DNA from: Deltaproteobacteria bacterium
GTDB taxonomy: Bacteria; Myxococcota_A; Polyangia; DRWM01; JAAZOP01
Direction of reading: 5' to 3'
DNA length: 64,000 bases
Assembly: GCA_016218765.1 (NCBI GenBank)
Contig: JACRCZ010000151.1
Location: 1 to 64,000 of the forward strand
Positions 1-13,719 of the stretch are shown in pieces. Position 1 is the stretch's first letter, and each line of letters begins with the position of its first letter. Position numbers and translations under genes: made by a program. Below the pieces are notes generated by a model. That model saw only the letters and a program-made list of their open reading frames with translations, did no database searches and was not told the origin of the DNA.

Positions 1-547
1 CCTCGGGCGCCGCCGCGGCCGCCCCGTAGGGCACGAACGGGACCGCCGCGCGGTGCGTCGCGGGCCGTCCCTCCGCAACCGGCGCCACGCCGGGGAACGG
101 GACGAACGGCGGCGGCACCGGGATGACCGATCCGGCCGAAGTCGCGCGATACGCGGCGTGCGACGGCGGCTCGGACGACCGCCGGCCGGGAGACAGGGTC
201 GGAACCGCCGGCGTGGGATGCGAGACGACAAGCGGCTTGGGCGGCGTCGCCCGCAGGTCGAGGTCGCCCAGCGCCGCCTCCTCGTCGGGATCGAGCGGTC
301 CGGCGTCATCGATCAGCGGCGCCGCCGACTCCTCCTCCGGCTCTTCCGTCAGCTCGATCGGGACGTCCTCGTGCGGCTCCTCGCCGCCCAGCACCACGGT
401 GCGCGTCGTGGGGATCCTGGTCGTGGGCTCCGGATCCCGCGCGGGCACACCGGATTCGTCGGACAGCGTCTCGCCGTCCGCCGAGCCCGGGGGCCCGCCT
501 CCGGTCCCACCGGTTCCGCCGGGCCCATTGGGCCCCGACCGCTCCAT
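1..547 (-). CDS. Partial CDS (C-terminus beyond window): acidic, Pro/Gly-rich low-complexity protein of unknown function
   Basis: Minus-strand frame open from ATG at 547 to the window edge (MERSGPNGPGGTGG...DEEAALGDLDLRATPPKPLVV...); 7 bp upstream of the next minus ORF stop, consistent with an operon. Confidence 0.5.
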   Translation of the reverse strand, partial: MERSGPNGPGGTGGTGGGPPGSADGETLSDESGVPARDPEPTTRIPTTRTVVLGGEEPHEDVPIELTEEPEEESAAPLIDDAGPLDPDEEAALGDLDLRATPPKPLVVSHPTPAVPTLSPGRRSSEPPSHAAYRATSAGSVIPVPPPFVPFPGVAPVAEGRPATHRAAVPFVPYGAAAAAPE

Positions 548-554
548 TCAGGCC

Positions 555-1421
555 TCACCCCGCACCGGCCGGCGCCCCCCGAACAACGCCCTCGCCCACG
601 CGCACGGCCCCGGCGCGGCGCATCCATAGTACCGGATGTCCGGGCGCAGGCCAAATGACCAGAACGGTCGAGCCGAGATTGAACGAACCGATTTCCTCCC
701 CGCGCACCACGGGGATCGGCGGATCGAGCGCGACCGGCGCGCCGCCGGCCCGCGCGCGCAGCTCCTCACCCGTCACGAACGTCAACCGCGTCCGCGCCAC
801 GCCGAAGGCCGCCACCAGCACCACGAAGACCGTGCCGCCCCGCGTCGCCTCCAGCTCCAGGATCACCCGCTCGTTGCTCGACAAGACGTCCGGACGCAGC
901 CGGAAGCCGAGACGGTTCACGGGGAGCCGCGTGCCGGGCACCGACTGCCAGCTCCGCACCCGCCCGGACACCGGCGAATGGACGCGATGGTAGTCGTTCG
1001 GCGCGAGGTACACGACGAAGTAGTGCCCGCCGCCGGACACCGCTTCCGCATGGGGCCCGAGCGCCCGGCCGATCGGAAGCGCGGCGCCCTTGACGGGCAC
1101 GACGGGATCCCGGCCGGCGGCGAACGAGCCCACGGCCTGGAGCACGCCATCGGCGGGCGAAACCCACGCCGCCGCGTCGGGGTCCACGGGCCGCGCGTCG
1201 TGCCGCAGCGGACGCGCAAAGAACTCCCCCAGCGACGCGAATCGCTCGAGCGGCCCGTCCACCTCGCTGAGGTCGATGCCGCCGAGCCGGGCGAGAGCGC
1301 GGAACAGCGGCGCGCGAACCGGCACCGGCAGACGTGCGTCCGCCGTACGCTCCAGCAGCGGATACCACACCGGCGTCGCCGCCATCTCGAACGCCCGTGC
1401 GAGGAAATTCCGGTCCATCAT
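555..1421 (-). CDS. psd: Phosphatidylserine decarboxylase
   Basis: MMDRNFLARAFEMAATPVWYPLLERT...GGGHYFVVYLAPNDYHRVHSPVSG...GSFNLGSTVLVIW; the LGST pyruvoyl-cleavage motif is present. The longer 543-aa ORF start is not supported. Confidence 0.93.
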   Translation of the reverse strand: MMDRNFLARAFEMAATPVWYPLLERTADARLPVPVRAPLFRALARLGGIDLSEVDGPLERFASLGEFFARPLRHDARPVDPDAAAWVSPADGVLQAVGSFAAGRDPVVPVKGAALPIGRALGPHAEAVSGGGHYFVVYLAPNDYHRVHSPVSGRVRSWQSVPGTRLPVNRLGFRLRPDVLSSNERVILELEATRGGTVFVVLVAAFGVARTRLTFVTGEELRARAGGAPVALDPPIPVVRGEEIGSFNLGSTVLVIWPAPGHPVLWMRRAGAVRVGEGVVRGAPAGAG

Positions 1422-1572
1422 CGAGCCGGGGCCCCATCCCCGCAAGGCAGGCACGATAGCGTCCCGTATGGCTCTCGGCAAGGGAGCCGGCTTGCCCGGC
1501 ATGCCGACGTCCGGCTTGCGGCGCGGCCCGGCCCGGGCTAGCTTGCAGCGGCGCGGGGGGTCGGAGGGCCGG

Positions 1573-2901
1573 GTGGAAGGCCGCCGCTTCTTTCTCGTCA
1601 CCATGGGCTGCCAGATGAACCGCCACGACTCGGCGCGCATGGCCGAGGCCCTGCGCGGCGCAGGGCTCGAACCTGCGGAAAGCCTGGCCGGCGCCGACCT
1701 GTGCGTCGTCAACACCTGCTGCGTCCGCGACAAGGCCGAGAACAAGGCACGCGCCGCCATCGGCCGCCTGGCCGCGTGGAAACGCCGCCGCCCCGGTCGC
1801 ACCGTCGTCGTCGCCGGCTGCGTCGCCGAGAAGCTCGGCCCCGGCTGGCTGAACGCGTTCTCCCACGTCGACGCCGTCCTCGGCCCCGACCGCCTCGATG
1901 CCCTGACTCGCGTCGCCGCCGGCCCGGCCGGCACGCCGTTCGTCTCCACCGGCTTCACCGCCGGCGCTCCGGCCGACTTCCTCGCCGCCCGCCCCGACCT
2001 CGCGGCCCCCGGCCCGACCGCGTTCGTTACCGTCTCCAAGGGTTGCAGCCAGCACTGCACGTTCTGCATCGTTCCGGCCGTCCGGGGAGGACTGCGCTGC
2101 CGCCCGGCCGTCGACGTGGAGGCCGAAGCCGCGGCGCTCGTCGCCGCCGGGGCCCGCGAGCTCGTGCTCCTCGGCCAGGCGGTCAACGACTACGACGACC
2201 GCGCCGCAGGTTTCGCCGCCCTGCTGCGCCGCGTCGGCGCCGTGCCCGGACTGCGGCGCCTGCGCTACACCAGCCCCCACCCCCGGTTCGTCGACGCGGA
2301 TACCGTGCGCGCCCACGCCGACGTCGCGCCGCTGTGCGAACACGTGCACCTCCCCGTCCAGTCCGGCGCCGATCCCGTGCTCCGCCGCATGGGCCGCCGG
2401 ACCACACGCGAGGAGATCCTGCACCGGGTCGATGCCCTGCGCCGCGCGCGACCCGGCATGACCTTCGGCACCGACGTGATCGTCGGCTTCCCCGGCGAGA
2501 CCGATGAACAGGCCGGGGAAACCGTGTCGCTCGTCCGCGAGGTCGGCTTCACCCAGGTCTTCGCCTTCACCTACTCGCCGCGACCGGGCACCGCCGCGGA
2601 ACGCTTCCCCGACGACGTGCCCGCGCCGGTCAAGGCCGCACGCCTCCAAAGCGTGCAGGAGGCGGCGGGCGCCCTCGCCGACGCCCACCGCCGGTCGCTC
2701 GTCGGCACCACCGTCGAGGTGCTGATCGAGGGTCCGAGCGACCGCGGCGGCGGGAGGTGGCAGGGGCGGACGCGGAACAACGACGTCGTCCACCTGGACG
2801 CCGCCGGCGGCACCACGCCTCCGGGCTCGCTCGTCGAGGTCGTCGTCGGCGAGGCACGGCCGCACTGCCTGATCGGCACGCGGGCGGGAACGGGCCGATG
2901 A
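1573..2901 (+). CDS. miaB: tRNA-2-methylthio-N6-dimethylallyladenosine synthase (MiaB-like methylthiotransferase)
   Basis: FFLVTMGCQMNRHDSARM, VSKGCSQHCTFCIVPAVRG radical-SAM CxxxCxxC, VHLPVQSGADPVLRRMGR, TDVIVGFPGET; GTG start inferred. Confidence 0.93.
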   Translation: MEGRRFFLVTMGCQMNRHDSARMAEALRGAGLEPAESLAGADLCVVNTCCVRDKAENKARAAIGRLAAWKRRRPGRTVVVAGCVAEKLGPGWLNAFSHVDAVLGPDRLDALTRVAAGPAGTPFVSTGFTAGAPADFLAARPDLAAPGPTAFVTVSKGCSQHCTFCIVPAVRGGLRCRPAVDVEAEAAALVAAGARELVLLGQAVNDYDDRAAGFAALLRRVGAVPGLRRLRYTSPHPRFVDADTVRAHADVAPLCEHVHLPVQSGADPVLRRMGRRTTREEILHRVDALRRARPGMTFGTDVIVGFPGETDEQAGETVSLVREVGFTQVFAFTYSPRPGTAAERFPDDVPAPVKAARLQSVQEAAGALADAHRRSLVGTTVEVLIEGPSDRGGGRWQGRTRNNDVVHLDAAGGTTPPGSLVEVVVGEARPHCLIGTRAGTGR

Positions 2902-3302
2902 ACTCCCGAGTCCGCTCGTGGTGGCCGGTCGCCGCGTGGGCCGTCGTCGTTCTCACCCTGTCGTCCATTCCGCGCTTCGCGCCGCCCTCCGCCGGGATCC
3001 CCCACGTCGACAAGCTGGCCCACTTCCTGGAATACGCCGTCCTGGCGCTGCTGCTCGTGCGCGGCCTGTCGTTCGAGCCGCGGACGCGAGCCTGGCCCGC
3101 GCTCGCGCTGGTCGCCGCCGCGGTCGCGGCCATCGCCGTCTTCGGCGCGCTGGACGAGCTTCACCAGTCCGCCATCCCGGGCCGCTCGACGAGCGGCTGG
3201 GACTGGCTCGCCGACAGCGGCGGAGGCGTCCTGGGCGCCGCCGCCGGAGCACGCCTGTGGCTCCGGCGCCGCAAGGCAAGGAGGTCCCATGAACCCGTCT
3301 GA
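2898..3302 (+). CDS. VanZ-like family membrane protein
   Basis: MNSRVRSWWPVAAWAVVVLTLSSIP...VDKLAHFLEYAVLALLL...LDELHQSAIPGRSTSGWDWLADSGGGVLGAA; overlaps miaB stop. Confidence 0.8.
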   Translation: MNSRVRSWWPVAAWAVVVLTLSSIPRFAPPSAGIPHVDKLAHFLEYAVLALLLVRGLSFEPRTRAWPALALVAAAVAAIAVFGALDELHQSAIPGRSTSGWDWLADSGGGVLGAAAGARLWLRRRKARRSHEPV

Positions 3303-3822
3303 ACGCGGTCCGCTCATCCTTCCGTTCCGCGGGGTCCTCCCGCGCGTCCACCCCAGCGTGTACCTCGCACCGGACTGCGTGCTCACCGGCGACGTCGAGA
3401 TCGGCGAGGGCTCGTCGGTCTGGTACTACGTCGTGGCGCGCGGCGACGTGAACCGCATCCGGATCGGACGCCGGACCCACGTGCAGGACCTGAGCGTCGT
3501 CCACGTCACCTGGAAGACCGGCCCCACCACCATCGGCGACGACGTGACGCTCGGACACGCCTGCGTCGTCCACGCGGCGACGATCCACGACCGCAGCCTG
3601 ATCGGCATGCGCGCCGTCGTGCTCGACGGCGCCGAGGTCGGGCCGGACTCCATCGTCGGCGCCAACGCCCTCGTCCCCCCCGGGATGAAGATCCCGCCCG
3701 GCAAGGTGGCCATGGGCGTCCCGGCGAAGATCGTCCGCGACCTCACCGACGCGGACCGCAGGTGGATCCTCGAGCTGGGCGAGCGCTACGCCGTGAACAC
3801 CATCCCGGGGTATCGGGACTGA
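3289..3822 (+). CDS. Gamma-carbonic anhydrase family hexapeptide-repeat protein
   Basis: Left-handed beta-helix hexapeptide pattern, GDVEIGEGSSVWYYVVARGDVNRIRIGRRTHVQDLSVVHV...GHACVVHAATIHDRSLIGM...GVPAKIVRDL. Confidence 0.9.
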   Translation: MNPSERGPLILPFRGVLPRVHPSVYLAPDCVLTGDVEIGEGSSVWYYVVARGDVNRIRIGRRTHVQDLSVVHVTWKTGPTTIGDDVTLGHACVVHAATIHDRSLIGMRAVVLDGAEVGPDSIVGANALVPPGMKIPPGKVAMGVPAKIVRDLTDADRRWILELGERYAVNTIPGYRD

Positions 3823-3827
3823 AAACC

Positions 3828-5195
3828 CTACGGGGCGCCCGGCTCGGGCCTCGCCAGCCCGGCCAGGCATTCGCGCTGCGCCGCGGCGAGGTTGCGGACA
3901 TCGACGTCCAGGTCGTCCTGGATCGACACGCCGATGCGCTCGGTCTCCACCGAGCGGTCCGCGTTGGACCACCAGATGAACATCGCCTTGCCCTTGATGC
4001 GCCGGACGGGAACGGTGCCCCAGAAGCGGGAGTCGTTGGAGTTGTCCCGGTTGTCGCCCATCACGAAGACGTGGCCGGACGGGACGCGGTACCCGCCCTG
4101 GCGCGCGTCCTCCGTGCCGCGCCGCGGATACGGCCGGCCGGGCAGCTCGCCGCCGACCCACAACAGCTCGCCGCCACCGACGTCCCGGTAGCCCGAGCGC
4201 CCCGGCGCCGGCGAGCGGCCGCGGCTCCCGTCGTGGTACTGCCGCACCGCGTACGTCACGCCGCCCAGCCGCTCGACGAAGACGTCGAACTCGGCCTTCC
4301 TCGAGCGCGGATCGTCGCGCTCGGCGGTCATCACGGTGGACAGGGCGCAGCGCGGTACCGTGCGGCCGTTGATCCGCAACGTCCCGTCGTCCTGGACCTC
4401 GAGCCGGTCACCCTCCACCGCCACGATGCGCTTGATGAAGTCCTCGCCCGTCTTGGGCGAGCTGAAGACGATGACGTCGCCGCGCTGCGGCGACGAGTAC
4501 TTCACCGGCAGCCACTCGCTGAACGGAAAGCGGACGCCGTACGCCAGCTTGTTGACGAAGATGTGGTCGCCCACCTCGAGCGTCGGGAGCATCGAGCCCG
4601 AGGGGATCTTGAACGCCTCGACGACCGACTCTCGAAGCACGAACGCCGCCAGCACGGCGAGCCCGATCTGGAGGCCATACTCGACGTAGACACTGTACTT
4701 CATGAAGCCGAGGTGCTTGTCGAACAGCGCCTCCAGGCCGTCCAGCGGCTCGCGAAGCTCGGTGGAGGCGCGCTTGTCGCGCAGCGCCTTGCGCAGCTCC
4801 GCGACGGATTCGCCGACCTCCCGGGCCACGGCCTCGCTCAGCATCCGGCGATACCACGGCCGGCGGATCGCACGGCGGGCCAGCCGCGCGAGCTGCGACG
4901 CGTGGCGGCGGATCTGCCGCCGGCGATAGCCCGGCTCGGCGGCGACCCAGCTCCACAGCGGGATCTTCTCCCGAATGCCGTAGGCGACGTACGCCGCGAT
5001 CGCGAAGCCGAGCAGGAGCTGCCAGGGCGCGATGCCTTCCAGGAAGCCCTGCCGGACCAGCAGCACGTTCACGCCGACCGACAGCGCCAGCGGCAGGAGG
5101 CCGATGTAGACCGCGAACCAGCTCCAGACCCCCGCGGTCCGCAGCACGGGTCGCCAGGCCGGTTCTTCCGCGGGCTTGTCCGCCATCGCCGTCAT
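3828..5195 (-). CDS. lepB: Signal peptidase I with long N-terminal membrane extension
   Basis: FKIPSGSMLPTLEVGDHIFVNKLAYG (catalytic Ser box), GDVIVFSSPKTGEDFIKRIVAVEGD (Lys box), GHVFVMGDNRDNSNDSRFWGTV. Confidence 0.93.
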   Translation of the reverse strand: MTAMADKPAEEPAWRPVLRTAGVWSWFAVYIGLLPLALSVGVNVLLVRQGFLEGIAPWQLLLGFAIAAYVAYGIREKIPLWSWVAAEPGYRRRQIRRHASQLARLARRAIRRPWYRRMLSEAVAREVGESVAELRKALRDKRASTELREPLDGLEALFDKHLGFMKYSVYVEYGLQIGLAVLAAFVLRESVVEAFKIPSGSMLPTLEVGDHIFVNKLAYGVRFPFSEWLPVKYSSPQRGDVIVFSSPKTGEDFIKRIVAVEGDRLEVQDDGTLRINGRTVPRCALSTVMTAERDDPRSRKAEFDVFVERLGGVTYAVRQYHDGSRGRSPAPGRSGYRDVGGGELLWVGGELPGRPYPRRGTEDARQGGYRVPSGHVFVMGDNRDNSNDSRFWGTVPVRRIKGKAMFIWWSNADRSVETERIGVSIQDDLDVDVRNLAAAQRECLAGLARPEPGAP

Positions 5196-5198
5196 CGT

Positions 5199-5405
5199 CT
5201 AGCGCGAGCGGCGGCGGGCCGGCTCTTCCAGCCCGGGAATCGCCACCTGCCCCGGCAGCACGTCCGCGTGCCGCTCGAGCACGAGGTCGATGCCCTCCCG
5301 CACGTACTCGGCCACGGGAACCTTCGTCCGATCGTGGAGCGAGCGCAGCGCTTCGGCCTGCTCCGGCGTCAGGTAGACCGTTGTCGGTATCTTCTTCCTC
5401 GGCAT
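5199..5405 (-). CDS. Small ribbon-helix-helix-type DNA-binding protein
   Basis: MPRKKIPTTVYLTPEQAEALRSLHDRTKVPVAEYVREGIDLVLERH. Confidence 0.7.
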   Translation of the reverse strand: MPRKKIPTTVYLTPEQAEALRSLHDRTKVPVAEYVREGIDLVLERHADVLPGQVAIPGLEEPARRRSR

Positions 5406-5506
5406 CGCATCCCGCCGCCGTCCGTCCCGCCCCGCAGGGACGAGCGGAAACTAGGGAACGCGGGGGGGGAAGTCAAGGAAGGGGGAGGGAGGGAAGGGGG
5501 GAGAAG

Positions 5507-5577
5507 TTGGTCGTCCGGGTCAAGTCGTTGGTTGGTCGTCCGGGCCAAGTCGATGGTTGGGCGTCGCTACCAAGTGG
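5507..5577. repeat. 25-bp tandem repeat (2 full units plus a degenerate third), core ttggtcgtccgggYcaagtcg
   Basis: ttggtcgtccgggtcaagtcgttgg / ttggtcgtccgggccaagtcgatgg / ttgggcgtcgctaccaagtgg. Confidence 0.85.
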
Positions 5578-6158
5578 AGCAGCTCGCCGGCCGCGCGGTA
5601 GAACGGGACGGCAGCCCCGGCCAGGCATCCGGCGAGCACCGGTGCCCAGGCGCCGAGGTGGTCCGCGAGGAACTTCCCGGCCGCGTCGTGGCACACCGAC
5701 GCCTCGTCGTCCGCGCCCCGACCCGCCGCGTAGGCTTCCTTGAAGGCGAGCCACGCCAGGAAACCGAGCTCCGCGGCGACGTGATCCGGAGACTCCGCCT
5801 GCTCCCGCGACGGGTCGTAAAGGAAGGCGCGGTAGAAACCGGCGATGTCGGCCAGCACCTGCCCCTTGCCGCCGGCCGCGGGCAGGACGTCGGTCTCACA
5901 GGAGCGGCACGTCCCGCCCGCGCCGAGGGTCCGGTGGTAGGTCGGCTCGAGATCCGGCGCGGCGAGCGACACGACCCGTCTGGTCCGCTCCCGGAACGCG
6001 TCGGGTACCAGGTCCGAGAGGGCGTTCAGCTCCGCGGCCAGCCCCGGCGCCGGACGCTGGAAGGCCATCGACAGGAACCGGTAGAGTGAAGCCCGAGCCA
6101 ACAGCGGCGCCACGTCCCCCCCCATCCCCGGCAGCCCATTCCCTCCGCACTCGGCCAT
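5520..6158 (-). CDS. TorD/DmsD/NarJ-like molybdoenzyme maturation chaperone
   Basis: LLARASLYRFLSMAFQRPAPG...PTYHRTLGAGGTCRSCETDVLP...DIAGFYRAFLYDPSREQAESPDHVAAELGFLAWLAFKEAYA; adjacent to molybdoenzyme genes. Confidence 0.82.
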   Translation of the reverse strand: MAECGGNGLPGMGGDVAPLLARASLYRFLSMAFQRPAPGLAAELNALSDLVPDAFRERTRRVVSLAAPDLEPTYHRTLGAGGTCRSCETDVLPAAGGKGQVLADIAGFYRAFLYDPSREQAESPDHVAAELGFLAWLAFKEAYAAGRGADDEASVCHDAAGKFLADHLGAWAPVLAGCLAGAAVPFYRAAGELLHLVATPNHRLGPDDQPTT

Positions 6159-6170
6159 CCGTACGCTCCT

Positions 6171-6227
6171 TTCGCCCTTCCCGCCCTTCCCGCCCTTGCC
6201 GCACTCCCCGCCCTCCCCGCACTCCCC
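6171..6227. repeat. C-rich short tandem repeat between gamma-subunit and TorD-like genes
   Basis: ttcgcccttcccgcccttcccgcccttgccgcactccccgccctccccgcactcccc. Confidence 0.8.
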
Positions 6228-7300
6228 TACGGCGGCAGCACGAGCGGTACCCAGTTGGTGCGGAGCTTGCGGGCGCCGACGTTGCGCGCCGAGCCGTCCC
6301 AGACGGCGAACGCGGCATAGGTCCGGCGGCCGCGCGCAGGGGCCTCCTCGGGCGCGGCGGCGAGCGGGATCGCAATCGTCACGATCCACCGCTCGCCACG
6401 CCGCACGCCGTGCCCCTCGGACGCCGGTTGCGGCAGCGCGGTCAGCGTGCCGAATCCCCGTGCGACGGCGTCCTGCACGGCGAAGCCCGGCGGCGGCGGC
6501 GGCGGTCCGCCGTGTCCCGGCGGCGGGCCCGGCAGCGGCGCCATTACGGTGACGGGGTTTCCCGCCGCCCGCGCCGGCGCGTACCGCACTTCCATCGCCT
6601 CGCGCACCGCCGGATCCGCCGCGGCGGCGAACGGATAGTGGTCGATGGCCGCGTTGGGATGGCGGCCCGCCTGCTCCGCGCCGACGTCGGCCGGGCGGTC
6701 CTGCCACGCGGCCTTCCAGAGGCTGATCCGCACCGGCTTGTCCGGCTCGCCCATCTGCGCGCTCGGCACGTCGCCGCCGGCCGCCACCGGAAGCTGCACC
6801 GCCACCGCGTCGCTGAACCGGCCCAGGCCGACCTCGCGGTCCTCCGTCCCGTCCGTCCACTCCAGCCGGAACACGACGCGGCCGCCGTCGATCAACGCCC
6901 GGACCCCGATCGTCGGCGTGCCGGCGACCGCCTGCTTCGGCTCCACGACGTCCTGCGCCAGGAGCGGCACTGCCATCTCCGGCGCCGCGTCCCACGCGGC
7001 GTCGAGGCCGTCCAGCGGCGCGCGATCGGGGACGGCACCCGCCTGGACCTCGGTGACCGGCGGCGGCGGGGGAGGAGGCGCCTTCTTTGCACAGGAAACG
7101 GCGGCGGACAGGGCGAAAGCGGCAAGGACCCGCGAGAAGATAGTCTTGCGAATTCTGGCCGCCGAGGCGCCCCGCCGGCAAGGCGCGAGGAGCGAGCATA
7201 CGCGAACGTATGTGAGCGACGAGCAACGCCGCCGGTGGGGATGGATCGGCGGCCAGAAACGCAAAGGTATCTTCGAGCGGGTCCCAAGGACGGTGCGCAT
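6227..7300 (-). CDS. Lipoprotein with ethylbenzene-dehydrogenase-related heme-b domain (gamma subunit of a type II DMSO reductase family enzyme); true start uncertain
   Basis: KTIFSRVLAAFALSAAVSC lipobox; RISLWKAAWQDRPADVGAEQAGRHPNAAIDHYPF...; ERWIVTIAIPLAAAPEEA...RTYAAFAVWDGSARNVGARK, typical of the EbdC/DdhC/SerC-like family. The N-terminal ~45 codons run through a palindromic repeat. Confidence 0.78.
   Translation of the reverse strand: MRTVLGTRSKIPLRFWPPIHPHRRRCSSLTYVRVCSLLAPCRRGASAARIRKTIFSRVLAAFALSAAVSCAKKAPPPPPPPVTEVQAGAVPDRAPLDGLDAAWDAAPEMAVPLLAQDVVEPKQAVAGTPTIGVRALIDGGRVVFRLEWTDGTEDREVGLGRFSDAVAVQLPVAAGGDVPSAQMGEPDKPVRISLWKAAWQDRPADVGAEQAGRHPNAAIDHYPFAAAADPAVREAMEVRYAPARAAGNPVTVMAPLPGPPPGHGGPPPPPPGFAVQDAVARGFGTLTALPQPASEGHGVRRGERWIVTIAIPLAAAPEEAPARGRRTYAAFAVWDGSARNVGARKLRTNWVPLVLPP
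7126..7284. repeat. ~160-bp long palindromic element with 40-nt imperfect inverted arms and central atacgcgaacgtat hairpin
   Basis: Left arm 7126-7165 ggacccgcgagaagatagtcttgcgaattctggccgccga; right arm 7246-7284 tcggcggccagaaacgcaaaggtatcttcgagcgggtcc; central perfect hairpin 7198-7211. Confidence 0.85.
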
Positions 7301-7382
7301 CGTTCCTCCTCCCGTCAGGTTTCGACCACGTCGTCGGCGGGCCGACGACGCGGCTCGGCGTGACGGCACCGTTCGGGCGCCG

Positions 7383-8513
<1,131 letters not shown>

Positions 8514-8515
8514 CG

Positions 8516-12000
<3,485 letters not shown>

Positions 12001-12003
<3 letters not shown>

Positions 12004-13707
12004 TGGGGTTCCTCCTGGAGACGGCGGCGGGGGCGGCGGCGGCAGGGCCCGCACGAAGGCGACGAGATCGGCGATGGCGGCCGGATCCAGCGCCGCGAAG
12101 GAGACGGATCCGGCGGCAAACGACGGCATCTGGGTTCCCGCGCGACCCAGCGCGATCGTCGCCGCCAGGAACTCGTCCGTCGCCGCCTCGCGGAACGCGA
12201 CGTTGGCGAGCTGCGGCGCGTGCAGCCCCTCGCCCTGGGCGCCGTGGCAGGAGGCGCAACGCTCCGCGAACAGGGCCTTGCCCGCCTCCCCGTCCCCCGG
12301 CGGCAGCGACCACTTCGCCCGCGCCTCGCGATCCTCCGCGCCGCGCCCGCGAAGCCACGTCACGAGGGCGTCGATCTCCGCCGGCCGCAGGCCGCCGTCC
12401 ATCGCCCCCCAGGCCGGCATCAGGCGCCCGGGACGACCCTGCTCGATCGTCTTCACCAGGAAAGCGTCGGAAGCCGCCGCGAGGAAGCCGGGACGGGCGA
12501 CCCCCGGGAACGCGACCGGCAGCGAGCCGAACTGGCGCCCGCGCCCGTCGGCGCCGTGGCAGCCCGCGCAGAAGACGCCGAACAAGGTCTCGCCGTCCGT
12601 GGCGAAATCGCGCTCGCCCAGCCGCGCGGCGCGCACGCGGTCCGGGGGCCAGAACTTCGCGGGTACGTCCAGCGCCCGCAGCGAGAACATGTACAGGTCG
12701 AGCTGCTCGATCTGAGCGTCGTCGAGGCCGAGGTCCGGCATCTGGCTCCCCGGCACCACCCGGACGGGATCGCGGAAGTGCTGGGCCAGCCAGTTCGCCG
12801 TCGTGCGCTCGCCGCCCACGCCGGTGAAGTCGAGCTGCGCGGCGAGGCGCCGGCCGATGGACGTCAGGTCCGGACCGGCGTCCCCGCCGGCGCCGTCGAT
12901 CTTGTGGCATCCGCGGCAGCCCAGCCGATGCGCGGCAATCTTGGCTTCCGCCAGGGGCGCGCCGCCGAAGCGCGAGCGCAGGTACTCCGTGATCGCGGCG
13001 GCGTCCTCCGCCGGGAGCTCGCCGTAGCCGTCGCGCCAGGGGCCTGCCTCGGCGAGCCGGTGGCGCCGCAGGTGGCGTTCGTGCCAGTCCTCGGGCACGC
13101 CGGTGAAGCCCGCGAGCGTCAGCTCCGGTCCGCCGCCGCGCCCGCCGTGCCCGTCGACGGCGTGGCACGTCGGGCAGTCGTAGCGCGCGAAGAGCGCCGC
13201 TCCGCGCGCCGCCAGCCCCTGCGCGGGAACCCGCAGGTGCGTGTGGCAGCCCCCGCAGCCGGCCGCGGCGTAGCGGCGCGGGACCAGCGGGTCGTCCCAG
13301 AACTCCACGTCCCCGTGCGCCGCCGCGCGCTTGGTCGCGCGGCCCTGGCCGCCGTGGCAGACCGTGCAGCCGAGGTCCGCCGGGTCGTGGTGCACGTCGG
13401 GGTGCGCGGCGAAGAGCTTCTCGCCGGCCAGCGGCGTCGCGGTACCCATCGCCACGTGGCAGGTTGTGCAGCGATCGGTGATCCCCAGCGCGGGCTTCCA
13501 GATCTGCTGGATCGCGAGGTCGAGCGGCGCGGCGCCCGCGCCCTCCGCCAGCTCGTTGTAGCGTTCCTGCACGTCGCGCCATTCGGTGAAGCGGCTCCGC
13601 ACCGGGGCGATGGCGAGCACGGCGACGAAGACCACGGCGAGCGCCGCGAAGATCCGGAGCAGGCGGGTCATGCCGAGGTCGGTCTGGCGCACCTGGATGT
13701 CGCGCAT
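12001..13707 (-). CDS. Membrane-anchored seven-heme c-type cytochrome
   Basis: Seven CXXCH motifs (CTTCH, CTVCH, CGGCH, CPTCH, CRGCH, CAGCH, CASCH) after an N-terminal TM segment [26 protein letters not shown]. Confidence 0.93.
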
Positions 13708-13719
13708 CGCCGCCCCCGC

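Noticed and set aside
123-629. Plus-strand Ser/Pro-rich 168-aa ORF at the window start
   Set aside because: Antisense to a minus-strand ORF in operon context with psd; composition typical of a shadow frame.
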